Below are positions 1 through 5,725 of a stretch of DNA of 5,796 bases, one piece after another; position 1 is the stretch's first letter; every line of letters starts with the position of its first letter. Position numbers and translations under genes: made by a program. A model generated the notes under the pieces. It made no database searches. It worked only from the letters and a program-made list of their open reading frames with translations, and was not told where the DNA came from. This stretch comes from an uncultured Bacilli bacterium (lineage in GTDB: Bacteria; Bacillota_I; Bacilli_A; RF39; UBA660): assembly GCA_934101745.1 (NCBI GenBank), contig CAKOSD010000077.1, forward strand, positions 1 through 5,796, written 5' to 3'.

Positions 1-40
1 ATGTAGCTTTTTAGAAAATATTGTTAAACAAAAGCTACAT
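1..40. repeat. Perfect 11-bp inverted repeat with 18-nt spacer
   Basis: ATGTAGCTTTT at 1-11 and AAAAGCTACAT at 30-40 are exact reverse complements separated by 18 bases. The structure lies inside the coding frame of the repeat protein, where the arms encode different residues, so it is not a duplicated peptide motif. It could form an mRNA hairpin or be a site recognised by a protein. It abuts the window edge, so it may be part of something larger. No T-run follows within view on the minus strand. Confidence 0.55.
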
Positions 41-1392
41 ATTTCATTATCTTTATTTTGATATAATTCTTTAAACTTATCTTTATGTTTATGTTCTATT
101 AATTTTTTATAAATAATTGGATGAGTTTTTTTGGGAATAAAATAATTTTTTATATCTTTAAAATATTCTTCGATTTTTTCTTTTTTGAAATTTTCTTTAC
201 TAATAGATACATATAAAGCAGACAATTTTGCAATTTGGTCACGAGCAAAATCTATATTACCTAATTTAATATTGCTATGTATTATTGAATGATATTGCTC
301 CATAGCTTGAAGTAATAAATAATATTTATCATCTAATATTTTTTGCATCTTATTTAAAAAACCTAATTCATTAATTGCATAACTATAATCATTATTATTC
401 TTTAATTCTGTGCATATTTTACCAAATATATTGGCATAATCATCTAAATATTCTTCTCTATAATTGTCCCATTCTGATTCAGCACATACCTGTAATACTG
501 TTTTTAAATTTTGAATTGCTGGAGGTGTATTAAGTGCTTTTACAAATAATTCAATATATCTTTCAATATATTTATCTATATCGTTGGGATTTATATCTTC
601 AAATATATCTCTAAAATCAATATTATCTTTATCTAAAATTTTCAATTTTGCTATTGCATATTTCATTGTATCATAATCTGCATAAGTATATAATGATTGT
701 CCTTTTAATACGCTTGTAGTAAATGTGTATCCATTTTGAATTAAGTATTTAAAAATTTTAGGATGGCTTTTTGCAGTAGATGATGAATAAGTTAAAGTAT
801 TTATATCTTTTGAAATAGAACTTAAAACAATATCAAGATTATCTTTTAATGTATAACAACTTTTTGATGAAAGCAAATATCCTGCATTAATTGTTTCCTG
901 AATTAAATCATCAAAATCTTCCTTTATCATTGAATCCCAATTTACAAAGTTAGCAGAGTTAGCATCTTGTCTAATTGAATTTAATGCTATTCCATAATTG
1001 CTTTTCAAAAAATCAGGACTATTTGATGCTAAAATATACTTTTTACTTAATGCTATATTTAATACTTTTTGTGATAATTCAGAGGTATAGTTTTCTATAA
1101 AGTTGGCACTATTTATATCTCTTTCTATTGCTACATTTATACATTCTGGATTTGTAAGAATAAAATTTGGTGTATTTTCATCAAATATACAGTTTCCATT
1201 TAAAAATACTGAAATTAAAGCATTTTCTTGATTTTTAGATAATACAAAATCATTTGGCTTTTTACCTTTAATAATATCCCTTAATAAAATTAAAGTATCT
1301 CTACTAAATAAACCATAATCTGATAAAACGATATTCTTATTTATAAGTATAAAATCAAATAATTTTTTCATTTCATAGTTGTTAAATGTCAT
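1..1392 (-). CDS. Tandem helical-repeat protein, function unknown (3' end beyond window)
   Basis: The frame is open for all 464 codons from the ATG at 1392 to the window edge, so the C-terminus is missing. I checked it triplet by triplet and found no stop. The start overlaps the stop of the upstream peptidase gene as ATGA and is preceded by an AGGGGGATGG ribosome binding site, so coupled translation is likely. Residues about 75-230 carry degenerate repeats spaced about 25 residues apart. Their cores include AIERDINSANF (88-98), IALSKKYILAS (113-123), SIRQDANSANF (139-149), IQETINAGYLL (164-174), SSISKDINTLT (191-201) and KYLIQNGYTFT (215-225). The pattern resembles DUF4116-like or other alpha-solenoid repeats of gut Firmicutes, but this is recalled by pattern, not searched. 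The rest is Lys/Asn/Ile-rich and probably helical. There is no signal peptide, membrane segment or catalytic motif. A protein-binding scaffold is the best guess; the function is unknown. Confidence 0.8.
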   Translation of the reverse strand, partial: MTFNNYEMKKLFDFILINKNIVLSDYGLFSRDTLILLRDIIKGKKPNDFVLSKNQENALISVFLNGNCIFDENTPNFILTNPECINVAIERDINSANFIENYTSELSQKVLNIALSKKYILASNSPDFLKSNYGIALNSIRQDANSANFVNWDSMIKEDFDDLIQETINAGYLLSSKSCYTLKDNLDIVLSSISKDINTLTYSSSTAKSHPKIFKYLIQNGYTFTTSVLKGQSLYTYADYDTMKYAIAKLKILDKDNIDFRDIFEDINPNDIDKYIERYIELFVKALNTPPAIQNLKTVLQVCAESEWDNYREEYLDDYANIFGKICTELKNNNDYSYAINELGFLNKMQKILDDKYYLLLQAMEQYHSIIHSNIKLGNIDFARDQIAKLSALYVSISKENFKKEKIEEYFKDIKNYFIPKKTHPIIYKKLIEHKHKDKFKELYQNKDNEICSFCLTIFSKKLH

Positions 1393-2219
1393 TTTTTCCA
1401 TCCCCCTAAATTAAAATCATCATCTTTTTTTAGCGATAAACTTTTCCCTTTATTTTCATCTTCTCTATAACCATCATAAAAACCATTTCCCCATAAAGGA
1501 AATAAATCTTTAAAATCATATTGATATTTTGGAACATATTGTATTTCTTGATAATCAAAATATGGTGCTTTCTTTATTTTTTTCAACATTTTATTAGCAC
1601 GATCTATCGTTTTAAGTAATTGACTAAAGATAATATATTCTTTTTCAGTATGTTCATTATAGTAACCACTACTCAAATTAACTGATGCAATATCCCAAGC
1701 ACTACCAAGTATTGAAATATCACTACAAGTTCCATAGTCCGTTTTAAATCCAAATGATTCCACATAATCCATGAATCTTTCATTACCACAATCGTAAAAA
1801 ACACAATCATTTTTACCTTTACGATCAAACTCAATTATGTATTTAACATTTGGAATATCTAGTTTTTCTACTGCTTTTTCAGCTCCAATGCACCCAATTT
1901 CCTCATCTTCAGTAAATAGAACGTAAGGTCTATACTTTCCAAGTAATTTCATTATCGCATATATACCACATCTATCATCGCCACCAAGTCCACCATCAGG
2001 ATTATAAATTTTATCTTCATTTTCTTTATAAAAAACTCTTTTAGGTGGCTCTTCAAATACAGTATCCATGTGTGCAACGAGTAATACAGGCATATCGCCT
2101 TTAGCATATAAATAACCATCTTCAAATATTGGATTCATTTGTCTTCCTTTTAATAGCCAATATAATTTAATTTTTAATTCTTCCTGTGTCATTTTTAAAT
2201 AATAAACTAGCTCATTCAT
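1389..2219 (-). CDS. M20/M28/M42-type zinc exopeptidase-like protein
   Basis: This 276-residue protein has the metal-site pattern of co-catalytic zinc exopeptidases (peptidase clan MH): HMDTV at 50-54 (metal His50, catalytic Asp52), GLGGDDRCG at 77-85 (bridging Asp81 or Asp82), TEDEEIG at 103-109 (general base Glu106, metal Glu107), EFD at 130-132 (metal Asp132) and NEHTEKE at 188-194 (metal His190). A GTCSDISILG stretch (163-172) resembles the loop before the last ligand. These residues predict removal of N-terminal residues from peptides, or hydrolysis of a similar amide, in the cytoplasm; there is no signal peptide. The protein lacks the inserted dimerisation domain of classical M20 enzymes and has a tail of about 75 residues after the last ligand, rich in aromatics and ending in Asp/Lys. 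The start ATG has AAAGGA nine bases upstream. The stop overlaps the start of the repeat-protein gene. Substrate and exact family are not determinable here; similar compact enzymes occur in phages and gut Firmicutes. Confidence 0.85.
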   Translation of the reverse strand: MNELVYYLKMTQEELKIKLYWLLKGRQMNPIFEDGYLYAKGDMPVLLVAHMDTVFEEPPKRVFYKENEDKIYNPDGGLGGDDRCGIYAIMKLLGKYRPYVLFTEDEEIGCIGAEKAVEKLDIPNVKYIIEFDRKGKNDCVFYDCGNERFMDYVESFGFKTDYGTCSDISILGSAWDIASVNLSSGYYNEHTEKEYIIFSQLLKTIDRANKMLKKIKKAPYFDYQEIQYVPKYQYDFKDLFPLWGNGFYDGYREDENKGKSLSLKKDDDFNLGGWKK

Positions 2220-2264
2220 ACCAATTTTTCCTTTAAATAAAGCATTTCCTCAAAAGCAGAGATT

Positions 2265-2300
2265 ATTATATACCATACACCAAAACTTATATAATTGCAA
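2265..2300 (-). promoter_or_regulatory. Putative promoter of the peptidase/repeat-protein operon
   Basis: On the minus strand a perfect TATAAT (2270-2265) lies about 45 bases before the peptidase start. Its best-spaced -35 is poor. An alternative pairing is TTGCAA (2300-2295) with TATGGT 17 bases downstream, each matching four of six consensus positions. One of these probably drives the operon; the sequence alone does not decide which. Confidence 0.4.
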
Positions 2301-2363
2301 GAAAAACACCTAATAAATGTTGAGCACATTTTAATTAAATATTTTAATATTATTGTCTTATTG

Positions 2364-2435
2364 CTATATTTCAAATAATTCATCTACCATATCAACTAAA
2401 TTCATAACTCTTTCTGTATTACTATCTAATAGCAT
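2364..2435 (-). CDS. Possible 23-residue small protein
   Basis: An ATG at 2435 is preceded by AAAGGTG with eight intervening bases, a good ribosome binding site. It opens a 23-codon frame ending in TAG. The peptide is acidic with spaced hydrophobic residues (NLVDMVDELFEI at its end), as expected of one amphipathic helix. An in-frame ATG at 2462 would give 32 residues but has no binding site. No promoter was found close upstream. It may be a real small gene, the remnant of a larger one, or chance; the ribosome site is the main argument for it. Confidence 0.3.
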   Translation of the reverse strand: MLLDSNTERVMNLVDMVDELFEI

Positions 2436-2488
2436 AAATCTTTCACCTTTCAATTTTGCCATTTAAGGCATTTTATTTTTTAGAACAA

Positions 2489-2544
2489 GAGATTAAACCT
2501 TAATTTAAAACTTGAATATGGGCATTTAAATAAGGAATAATCTC
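2489..2544. repeat. Imperfect long inverted repeat / hairpin
   Basis: GAGATTA (2489-2495) pairs with TAATCTC (2538-2544). Inside that, after a 2x2 mismatch, CCTTA pairs with TAAGG, and after one bulged base a TTTAAA pair follows. About 18 base pairs enclose a loop of about 16 bases. No T-run follows on either side, so it is not a standard terminator. It may be an RNA structure, a protein-binding dyad or a decayed element end. Confidence 0.45.
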
Positions 2545-2645
2545 AAATCTCTGTTTCATTATTTATCACTCTAACAATTTTATTTACCGACTCTCCATAT
2601 ATGCCAGCAATAACTCAATCTTTATCAAAATTTACAACTCAAATT

Positions 2646-2678
2646 AAAAAAATAGGCACATTCTGTTTAGAACATGCC
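2646..2678 (-). terminator. Rho-independent terminator of the YtxH-like gene
   Basis: Read on the minus strand, GGCATGTTCT (2678-2669) pairs with AGAATGTGCC (2664-2655) over ten positions, two of them G-U, around a four-base AAAC loop. TATTTTTTT follows directly. It lies about 30 bases after the stop of the YtxH-like gene, in the right orientation to end that transcript. Confidence 0.85.
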
Positions 2679-2696
2679 ATTTTGTCAACAATCTGA

Positions 2697-2712
2697 ACTA
2701 GGATACCCTAGT
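2697..2712 (-). other. Short hairpin spanning the YtxH-like gene stop codon
   Basis: ACTAGG and CCTAGT are perfect six-base arms around a four-base loop, and the TAG stop codon (2710-2708) lies within one arm. No T-run follows; the true terminator is the next hairpin downstream. It may protect the transcript's 3' end or be incidental. Confidence 0.45.
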
Positions 2713-3112
2713 CTTCTTTTTTTTCTAATTTATTTATACAAGCATTAGTAACTTCGATAGCCTTTACTCTTAAAGATTCAACAGCATCTTCAAGAACTGG
2801 AGTGCCTTTTTCTTTAACGTAATCAACTAAGTCTGCCATAGAACGTTCGATTTCTTTGGCTTTCTTTTTAGCAATCTTAGCCACTTTTTCCATGTTTAAA
2901 TCATCTAGTTCTTTTTTGATTTTTTTGATATTTTTGTCAACATATTTTTTAACATCATCAGCATCAATATCTTTTACTTTGTTCATAAAATCATCAAAAG
3001 CCTTCTTTAAATCGTCTCTAGTTTCCTTACCAGATTTAGGGGCTAGTAATACTCCTAAGGCAGCTCCAGCCGCCATACCACCAACTAAGGTAGCAACAGT
3101 TTTCTTTTTCAT
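2708..3112 (-). CDS. YtxH-family membrane-anchored helical protein
   Basis: This 134-residue protein has the YtxH layout: a short basic start (MKKK), one glycine/alanine-rich membrane segment (about residues 6-24) and then APKSGKETRDDL at 24-35, the family's characteristic junction after the membrane helix. The rest is a Lys/Asp/Glu-rich helix, probably a coiled coil, ending in KKED. YtxH proteins in Bacillus are linked to general stress; the molecular role is unknown. The topology suggests an N-terminal anchor with a long charged helix, probably cytoplasmic. AAGAGGA lies six bases before the ATG. A promoter candidate sits just upstream and a strong terminator follows, so it can be its own transcript, although no terminator separates it from the phosphoesterase gene 107 bases upstream. 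Confidence 0.85.
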   Translation of the reverse strand: MKKKTVATLVGGMAAGAALGVLLAPKSGKETRDDLKKAFDDFMNKVKDIDADDVKKYVDKNIKKIKKELDDLNMEKVAKIAKKKAKEIERSMADLVDYVKEKGTPVLEDAVESLRVKAIEVTNACINKLEKKED

Positions 3113-3144
3113 TGTATATCCTCTTTTCTATTTAATATAATTTA

Positions 3145-3173
3145 ATTATACTATATTTTCTTTTTTAGTATAT
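3145..3173 (-). promoter_or_regulatory. Putative promoter of the YtxH-like gene
   Basis: A perfect TATAAT -10 (3150-3145 on the minus strand) lies 32 bases before the start codon, with a suitable AT-rich leader. The -35 region (ATATAC at 17-bp spacing) is a poor match, so the call rests mainly on the -10 and its position. Confidence 0.45.
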
Positions 3174-3194
3174 GAATTTTGTGTGAATTTATAC

Positions 3195-3208
3195 ATTTAC
3201 ATGTAAAT
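3195..3208. repeat. Perfect 14-bp palindrome upstream of the YtxH-like promoter
   Basis: ATTTACATGTAAAT reads the same on both strands. It sits about 45 bases upstream of the -10 of the YtxH-like gene and 12 bases past the phosphoesterase stop. With no loop and no T-run it is a poor terminator; a binding site for a dimeric regulator is possible. AT-rich palindromes also arise by chance. Confidence 0.35.
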
Positions 3209-3219
3209 AGTCTAAAATT

Positions 3220-3954
3220 TTAAAGATGAAATATTTGATATTGATAAGCACTTATTTCTTTTGTACCATTTAACATGTTTTTTTGATAAAGGTTATGAAT
3301 ATGACCATGAATATGATAAGGAACTCTATTTTTATATAAATAGTAAGTTATGCCAAATAAGCCTTGATGGGCGGGATCATTGCGACTTAAACTGTTAAAA
3401 CCCGTATCATGACTAACTAAAATATCAGCTTCTTCTTTAGAATCTAAAAAATTAATACTCTCTTTTTGGGAAAAAGATGGAAATTTACTAGGTTTATAAC
3501 GGAAACTTCCCTCTATACCAAGAATTTTAATTCCTTTTATAGTTATTATTTTACCATTTAAATCATTTAGCCCATACTCATGAATATAATTGTTATCATG
3601 ATTTCCCAGTATGGCATATATCTTATCTTTAGAGATATACTTTAAAATAATTGGTAAATCCCGATAGCCAAAGTCGCCAAGTAAAAGGCATATATCATAA
3701 TTATTATTAGTTAATATAAAGTTTTTAAATTCTTCTTCATTTAAAGTATTATGCGTATCGCTAATTACTAAAATACTAATATTATTATTTAAAATACGGG
3801 CATTACCATATATTTTATAAAGAAGTGGTTCTTGATTAGCATAACTAGATTCATAACCATATTTGTTTATTTCATTAATATTTATTAAGTTATTATAATA
3901 AGTTGCTGCCGATATAATATTTTCTTTTTTCTTAAATAAGTTAAATAGATGCAT
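3220..3954 (-). CDS. Calcineurin-like metallophosphoesterase
   Basis: The 244-residue protein carries the dinuclear-metal motifs of the calcineurin-like fold in order, numbered from the chosen start: SDTH (Asp66, His68), GD (Asp94), GNHD (Asn118, His119), SHD (His182) and GHIH (His218, His220). An N-terminal region of about 60 residues precedes the catalytic domain. The family hydrolyses phosphomonoesters or diesters, including nucleotide and nucleic acid bonds; the substrate cannot be read from this sequence. No signal peptide is seen, so it is probably cytoplasmic. The frame opens at a GTG ten codons upstream (3984), but that codon has no ribosome binding site. The ATG at 3954 follows AAGGAG by ten bases and is preferred. 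A 31-codon small ORF overlaps this start, and the pair seems to share the promoter at 4083-4111. No clear terminator follows, so readthrough into the YtxH-like gene is possible. Confidence 0.87.
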   Translation of the reverse strand: MHLFNLFKKKENIISAATYYNNLININEINKYGYESSYANQEPLLYKIYGNARILNNNISILVISDTHNTLNEEEFKNFILTNNNYDICLLLGDFGYRDLPIILKYISKDKIYAILGNHDNNYIHEYGLNDLNGKIITIKGIKILGIEGSFRYKPSKFPSFSQKESINFLDSKEEADILVSHDTGFNSLSRNDPAHQGLFGITYYLYKNRVPYHIHGHIHNLYQKNMLNGTKEISAYQYQIFHL

Positions 3955-4036
3955 AATTTTTAGACTCCTTATCTTGTAAATCACATAAATATAGATATTT
4001 TTCGATAAGACTAAGATTTTTATTTTCTTTGTTCAT
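3941..4036 (-). CDS. 31-codon small ORF overlapping the phosphoesterase start
   Basis: An ATG at 4036 with AAGG six bases upstream opens a 31-codon frame ending in TAA. The frame begins MNKENKNLSLIEKYLYLCDL and reads like a real charged, helical peptide. It overlaps the first 14 bases of the phosphoesterase gene in another frame and covers that gene's ribosome binding site. It lies directly downstream of a good promoter. It could be a leader peptide whose translation controls the phosphoesterase, an independent small protein, or the N-terminus of a formerly longer protein. I recognise no family. Confidence 0.45.
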   Translation of the reverse strand: MNKENKNLSLIEKYLYLCDLQDKESKNYASI

Positions 4037-4082
4037 AATTAGCCTTACCTATTTATATTTTTTACTATTATTATCAAGTAAT

Positions 4083-4111
4083 ATTGTAGCAAAATATTTA
4101 TCTTTTGTCTT
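4083..4111 (-). promoter_or_regulatory. Promoter for the small ORF and phosphoesterase
   Basis: On the minus strand AAGACA (4111-4106), a 17-base spacer and TACAAT (4088-4083) form a sigma-A type promoter. An extended -10 TGC comes immediately before TACAAT. The start of transcription would fall near 4076, about 40 bases before the small ORF. Confidence 0.6.
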
Positions 4112-4186
4112 ATTTATTTAAAAATATAAACTTACTAAAATTCTTGTTCTTTTTTGGGTTTAGAGTTAAGAATATTTAATCATTAA

Positions 4187-4215
4187 TTTACACATCAAAA
4201 GAGAAATGCTATAAT
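4187..4215 (+). promoter_or_regulatory. Strong promoter of the DUF5662 operon
   Basis: TTTACA (4187-4192), an exact 17-base spacer and TATAAT (4210-4215), preceded by the extended -10 element TGC (4207-4209), give a nearly consensus vegetative promoter. Transcription would begin near 4222, leaving a very short leader before the ATG at 4240. Confidence 0.8.
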
Positions 4216-4239
4216 GAATATGGTGAAAGGAATAATGCT

Positions 4240-4836
4240 ATGCGATACTTTTTAAATTTCTTTGGACATTTACATACGATTAATCAGCACCGATTAAAAG
4301 TGTTTATTCTTTGCTGCAAGGCTGGGATTCCTTTACAAGGTTTACTTCATGATTTATCCAAATACAGTCCGACAGAATTTTTTGAAGGTGTTAAATATTA
4401 TGCTAAGGGCAAATACTCACCTATCCTTAACGCTAAAAAAGATCAGGGATATTCAAAGGCTTGGCTTCATCATAAGGGCCGGAACAAGCACCATCATGAA
4501 TACTGGTTTGATTATGCTGCCCCCTTAAAGGCTCCGGTTATTCCTTATAAATACGCGGTAGAAATGATTTGTGATATGATAGCAGCCTCGAAAAATTATC
4601 AAGGAAAAAAGTATACTGATATGTCTGCTTACTACTATTGGAATAAAGTAAGAGATAATTGTATGGTTAATAGAAAAATTCAAGGTTTTATGACCGAGGT
4701 ATTTGAAACACTTGGTGCCCAAGGAGAAAAAAATACAATTAATCCTAAATATTTAAAAAGTATTTATGAAAAATATACGAAGAAAAAAGAAAAGGAAGAT
4801 AAGAATGAAGAAAATAGCGCAAAAAATCGGGACTAA
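4240..4836 (+). CDS. DUF5662 family protein, HD-like His/Asp pattern
   Basis: The 198-residue protein matches my recollection of DUF5662: HxxRLKVFxxCxKAGI (17-30), GLLHDLSKYSPTEF (34-47), AWLHHKGRNKHHHEYW (74-89) and a later CDMIAAS (111-117). His17, His37-Asp38, His77/His78, His84-His86 and Asp112 resemble metal ligands of HD-domain phosphohydrolases, so a metal-dependent hydrolase is a reasonable inference. No activity is established to my knowledge, and database labels such as catalase for relatives lack motif support here. The last 20 residues are a Lys/Glu-rich tail ending in NRD, part of which overlaps the next gene. The protein is probably cytoplasmic. The ATG at 4240 has AAAGGA eight bases upstream. 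It is first in an operon with the zinc-ribbon membrane protein and lipoprotein, and its base composition is clearly richer in GC than the left block. Confidence 0.85.
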   Translation: MRYFLNFFGHLHTINQHRLKVFILCCKAGIPLQGLLHDLSKYSPTEFFEGVKYYAKGKYSPILNAKKDQGYSKAWLHHKGRNKHHHEYWFDYAAPLKAPVIPYKYAVEMICDMIAASKNYQGKKYTDMSAYYYWNKVRDNCMVNRKIQGFMTEVFETLGAQGEKNTINPKYLKSIYEKYTKKKEKEDKNEENSAKNRD

Positions 4837-5725
4837 CACTACATACTGTGGGAGCAATATCTTTGCTGGCAGTATAACCGATTATCATTTTTTAGTAAAG
4901 TATGATAGTCAATCTAGTGTTTATACTTTAAGTTTTAGTGTAGAAATGGATAGTAATATAACTAAATTAACAAATAGTATAAAAAAAGAAGTTAAGGATG
5001 CGATTGTTAGTTATAATAATAAGAATCTTAATATTGTTGGTTCAGTTACTAATAAAAAATATTTACCAGAAATTATTAATCCTTTATTAGAGATTGTTGG
5101 AAAGTATTTAAAAGACGATAAGGCTTTAGAAGTTTGTAGGCATTGTAAAGAAGTTAAAAAAACCTTTCTAGTTGATAATGATTCAGAAATCAGTTTTTAT
5201 TGTAATGATTGTTATAAAGTTGTTAAGAAGGCTACTAATTATAAAAAAGAAAAGTATAATAAATCAAAAGAGAATATTTTACTGGGCATTATTGGGGCAA
5301 TAATTGGCACTATTCCGGGAATTCTTCTATGGATTTTATTTGGTTTTATTGGCATCGAACCGGGGATTGCGGGGATTGCTATTACTATGGGAGCAGCGGT
5401 TTTTTATAAAAAATTTGCTCACAACATTAAATTACCAGGAATTATTATTTCTGCCGGTATTGGTTTATTCATGGTTTTAGTAGCTCACGAAATTAACTGT
5501 GCAATTTATATTTATAATTTATATAAGAGTGATTATGTTATTAGATTATTTGATGCTTATAAGGCTATTCCTTATTATTTAAAGACGGTTACTGAGTTTC
5601 ATAAAATATTTAATAATGGTCTTCTTACTGGATACTTATTGTCTATTATTGGCGTGTTTACTTCTTATAGCCTACAAAGACAAAATGCTAACACTTATGA
5701 AATTAGAAAGATAGGTGAAAAATAA
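4805..5725 (+). CDS. Zinc-ribbon multi-pass membrane protein, unknown function
   Basis: From the chosen start the product has 306 residues. A soluble N-terminal domain of about 105 residues is followed by a zinc-ribbon-like CRHC (111-114) and CNDC (133-136), which should bind one zinc. A charged linker (about 137-156) then leads to about four hydrophobic segments: roughly 158-184, 186-201, 210-237 and 273-290. The tail is short and charged. This looks like a membrane protein with a cytoplasmic sensing or binding domain; I recognise no family. The open frame extends upstream to an ATG at 4766 that has no ribosome binding site and would put a very basic stretch in front. The ATG at 4805 follows AAAGGA by eight bases and is preferred. 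It overlaps the DUF5662 gene by 32 bases and ends as TAATG with the lipoprotein gene, indicating one operon. Confidence 0.8.
   Translation: MKKIAQKIGTNTTYCGSNIFAGSITDYHFLVKYDSQSSVYTLSFSVEMDSNITKLTNSIKKEVKDAIVSYNNKNLNIVGSVTNKKYLPEIINPLLEIVGKYLKDDKALEVCRHCKEVKKTFLVDNDSEISFYCNDCYKVVKKATNYKKEKYNKSKENILLGIIGAIIGTIPGILLWILFGFIGIEPGIAGIAITMGAAVFYKKFAHNIKLPGIIISAGIGLFMVLVAHEINCAIYIYNLYKSDYVIRLFDAYKAIPYYLKTVTEFHKIFNNGLLTGYLLSIIGVFTSYSLQRQNANTYEIRKIGEK

Larger units (their letters stand above)
2220..2645. other. Gene-poor intergenic stretch
   Basis: No long open frame exists on either strand. The stretch holds the promoter candidate at 2265-2300, a possible 23-codon gene (2364-2435) and an imperfect hairpin (2489-2544). 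A stop-to-stop fragment on the minus strand, with its stop near 2550, has coding-like residues (GIYGESVNKIVRVINN) but no usable start codon, so it could be a gene relic. No tRNA, known riboswitch or clear mobile-element end was recognised. Confidence 0.6.

Noticed and set aside
1..40. Xer dif site
   Set aside because: The spacer of 18 bases is far longer than the six or so expected between dif arms, and the arms do not match the consensus as I know it.
2450..2480. Plus-strand TGCC...GGCA stem followed by a T-rich run, as a terminator
   Set aside because: The stem has only four pairs and no plus-strand gene ends nearby.
2251..2560. Possible miniature transposon bounded by CAGAGATT-like inverted ends
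   Set aside because: The end similarity is only about nine to ten bases with gaps, no target duplication is visible, and AT-rich sequence makes such matches common.
2600..2695. 31-codon frame on the plus strand starting MPAITQ
   Set aside because: It has no ribosome binding site and runs through the terminator hairpin of the opposite-strand gene.
2856..3140. 94-codon open frame on the plus strand
   Set aside because: It is antisense to the YtxH-like gene. Its Phe/Ser-rich product is the expected shadow of a Lys/Asp-rich gene, and the YtxH gene has clear family motifs, ribosome site and terminator.
4525..4722. 65-codon open frame on the minus strand
   Set aside because: It lies wholly antisense to the DUF5662 gene, with no ribosome binding site or recognisable motif.
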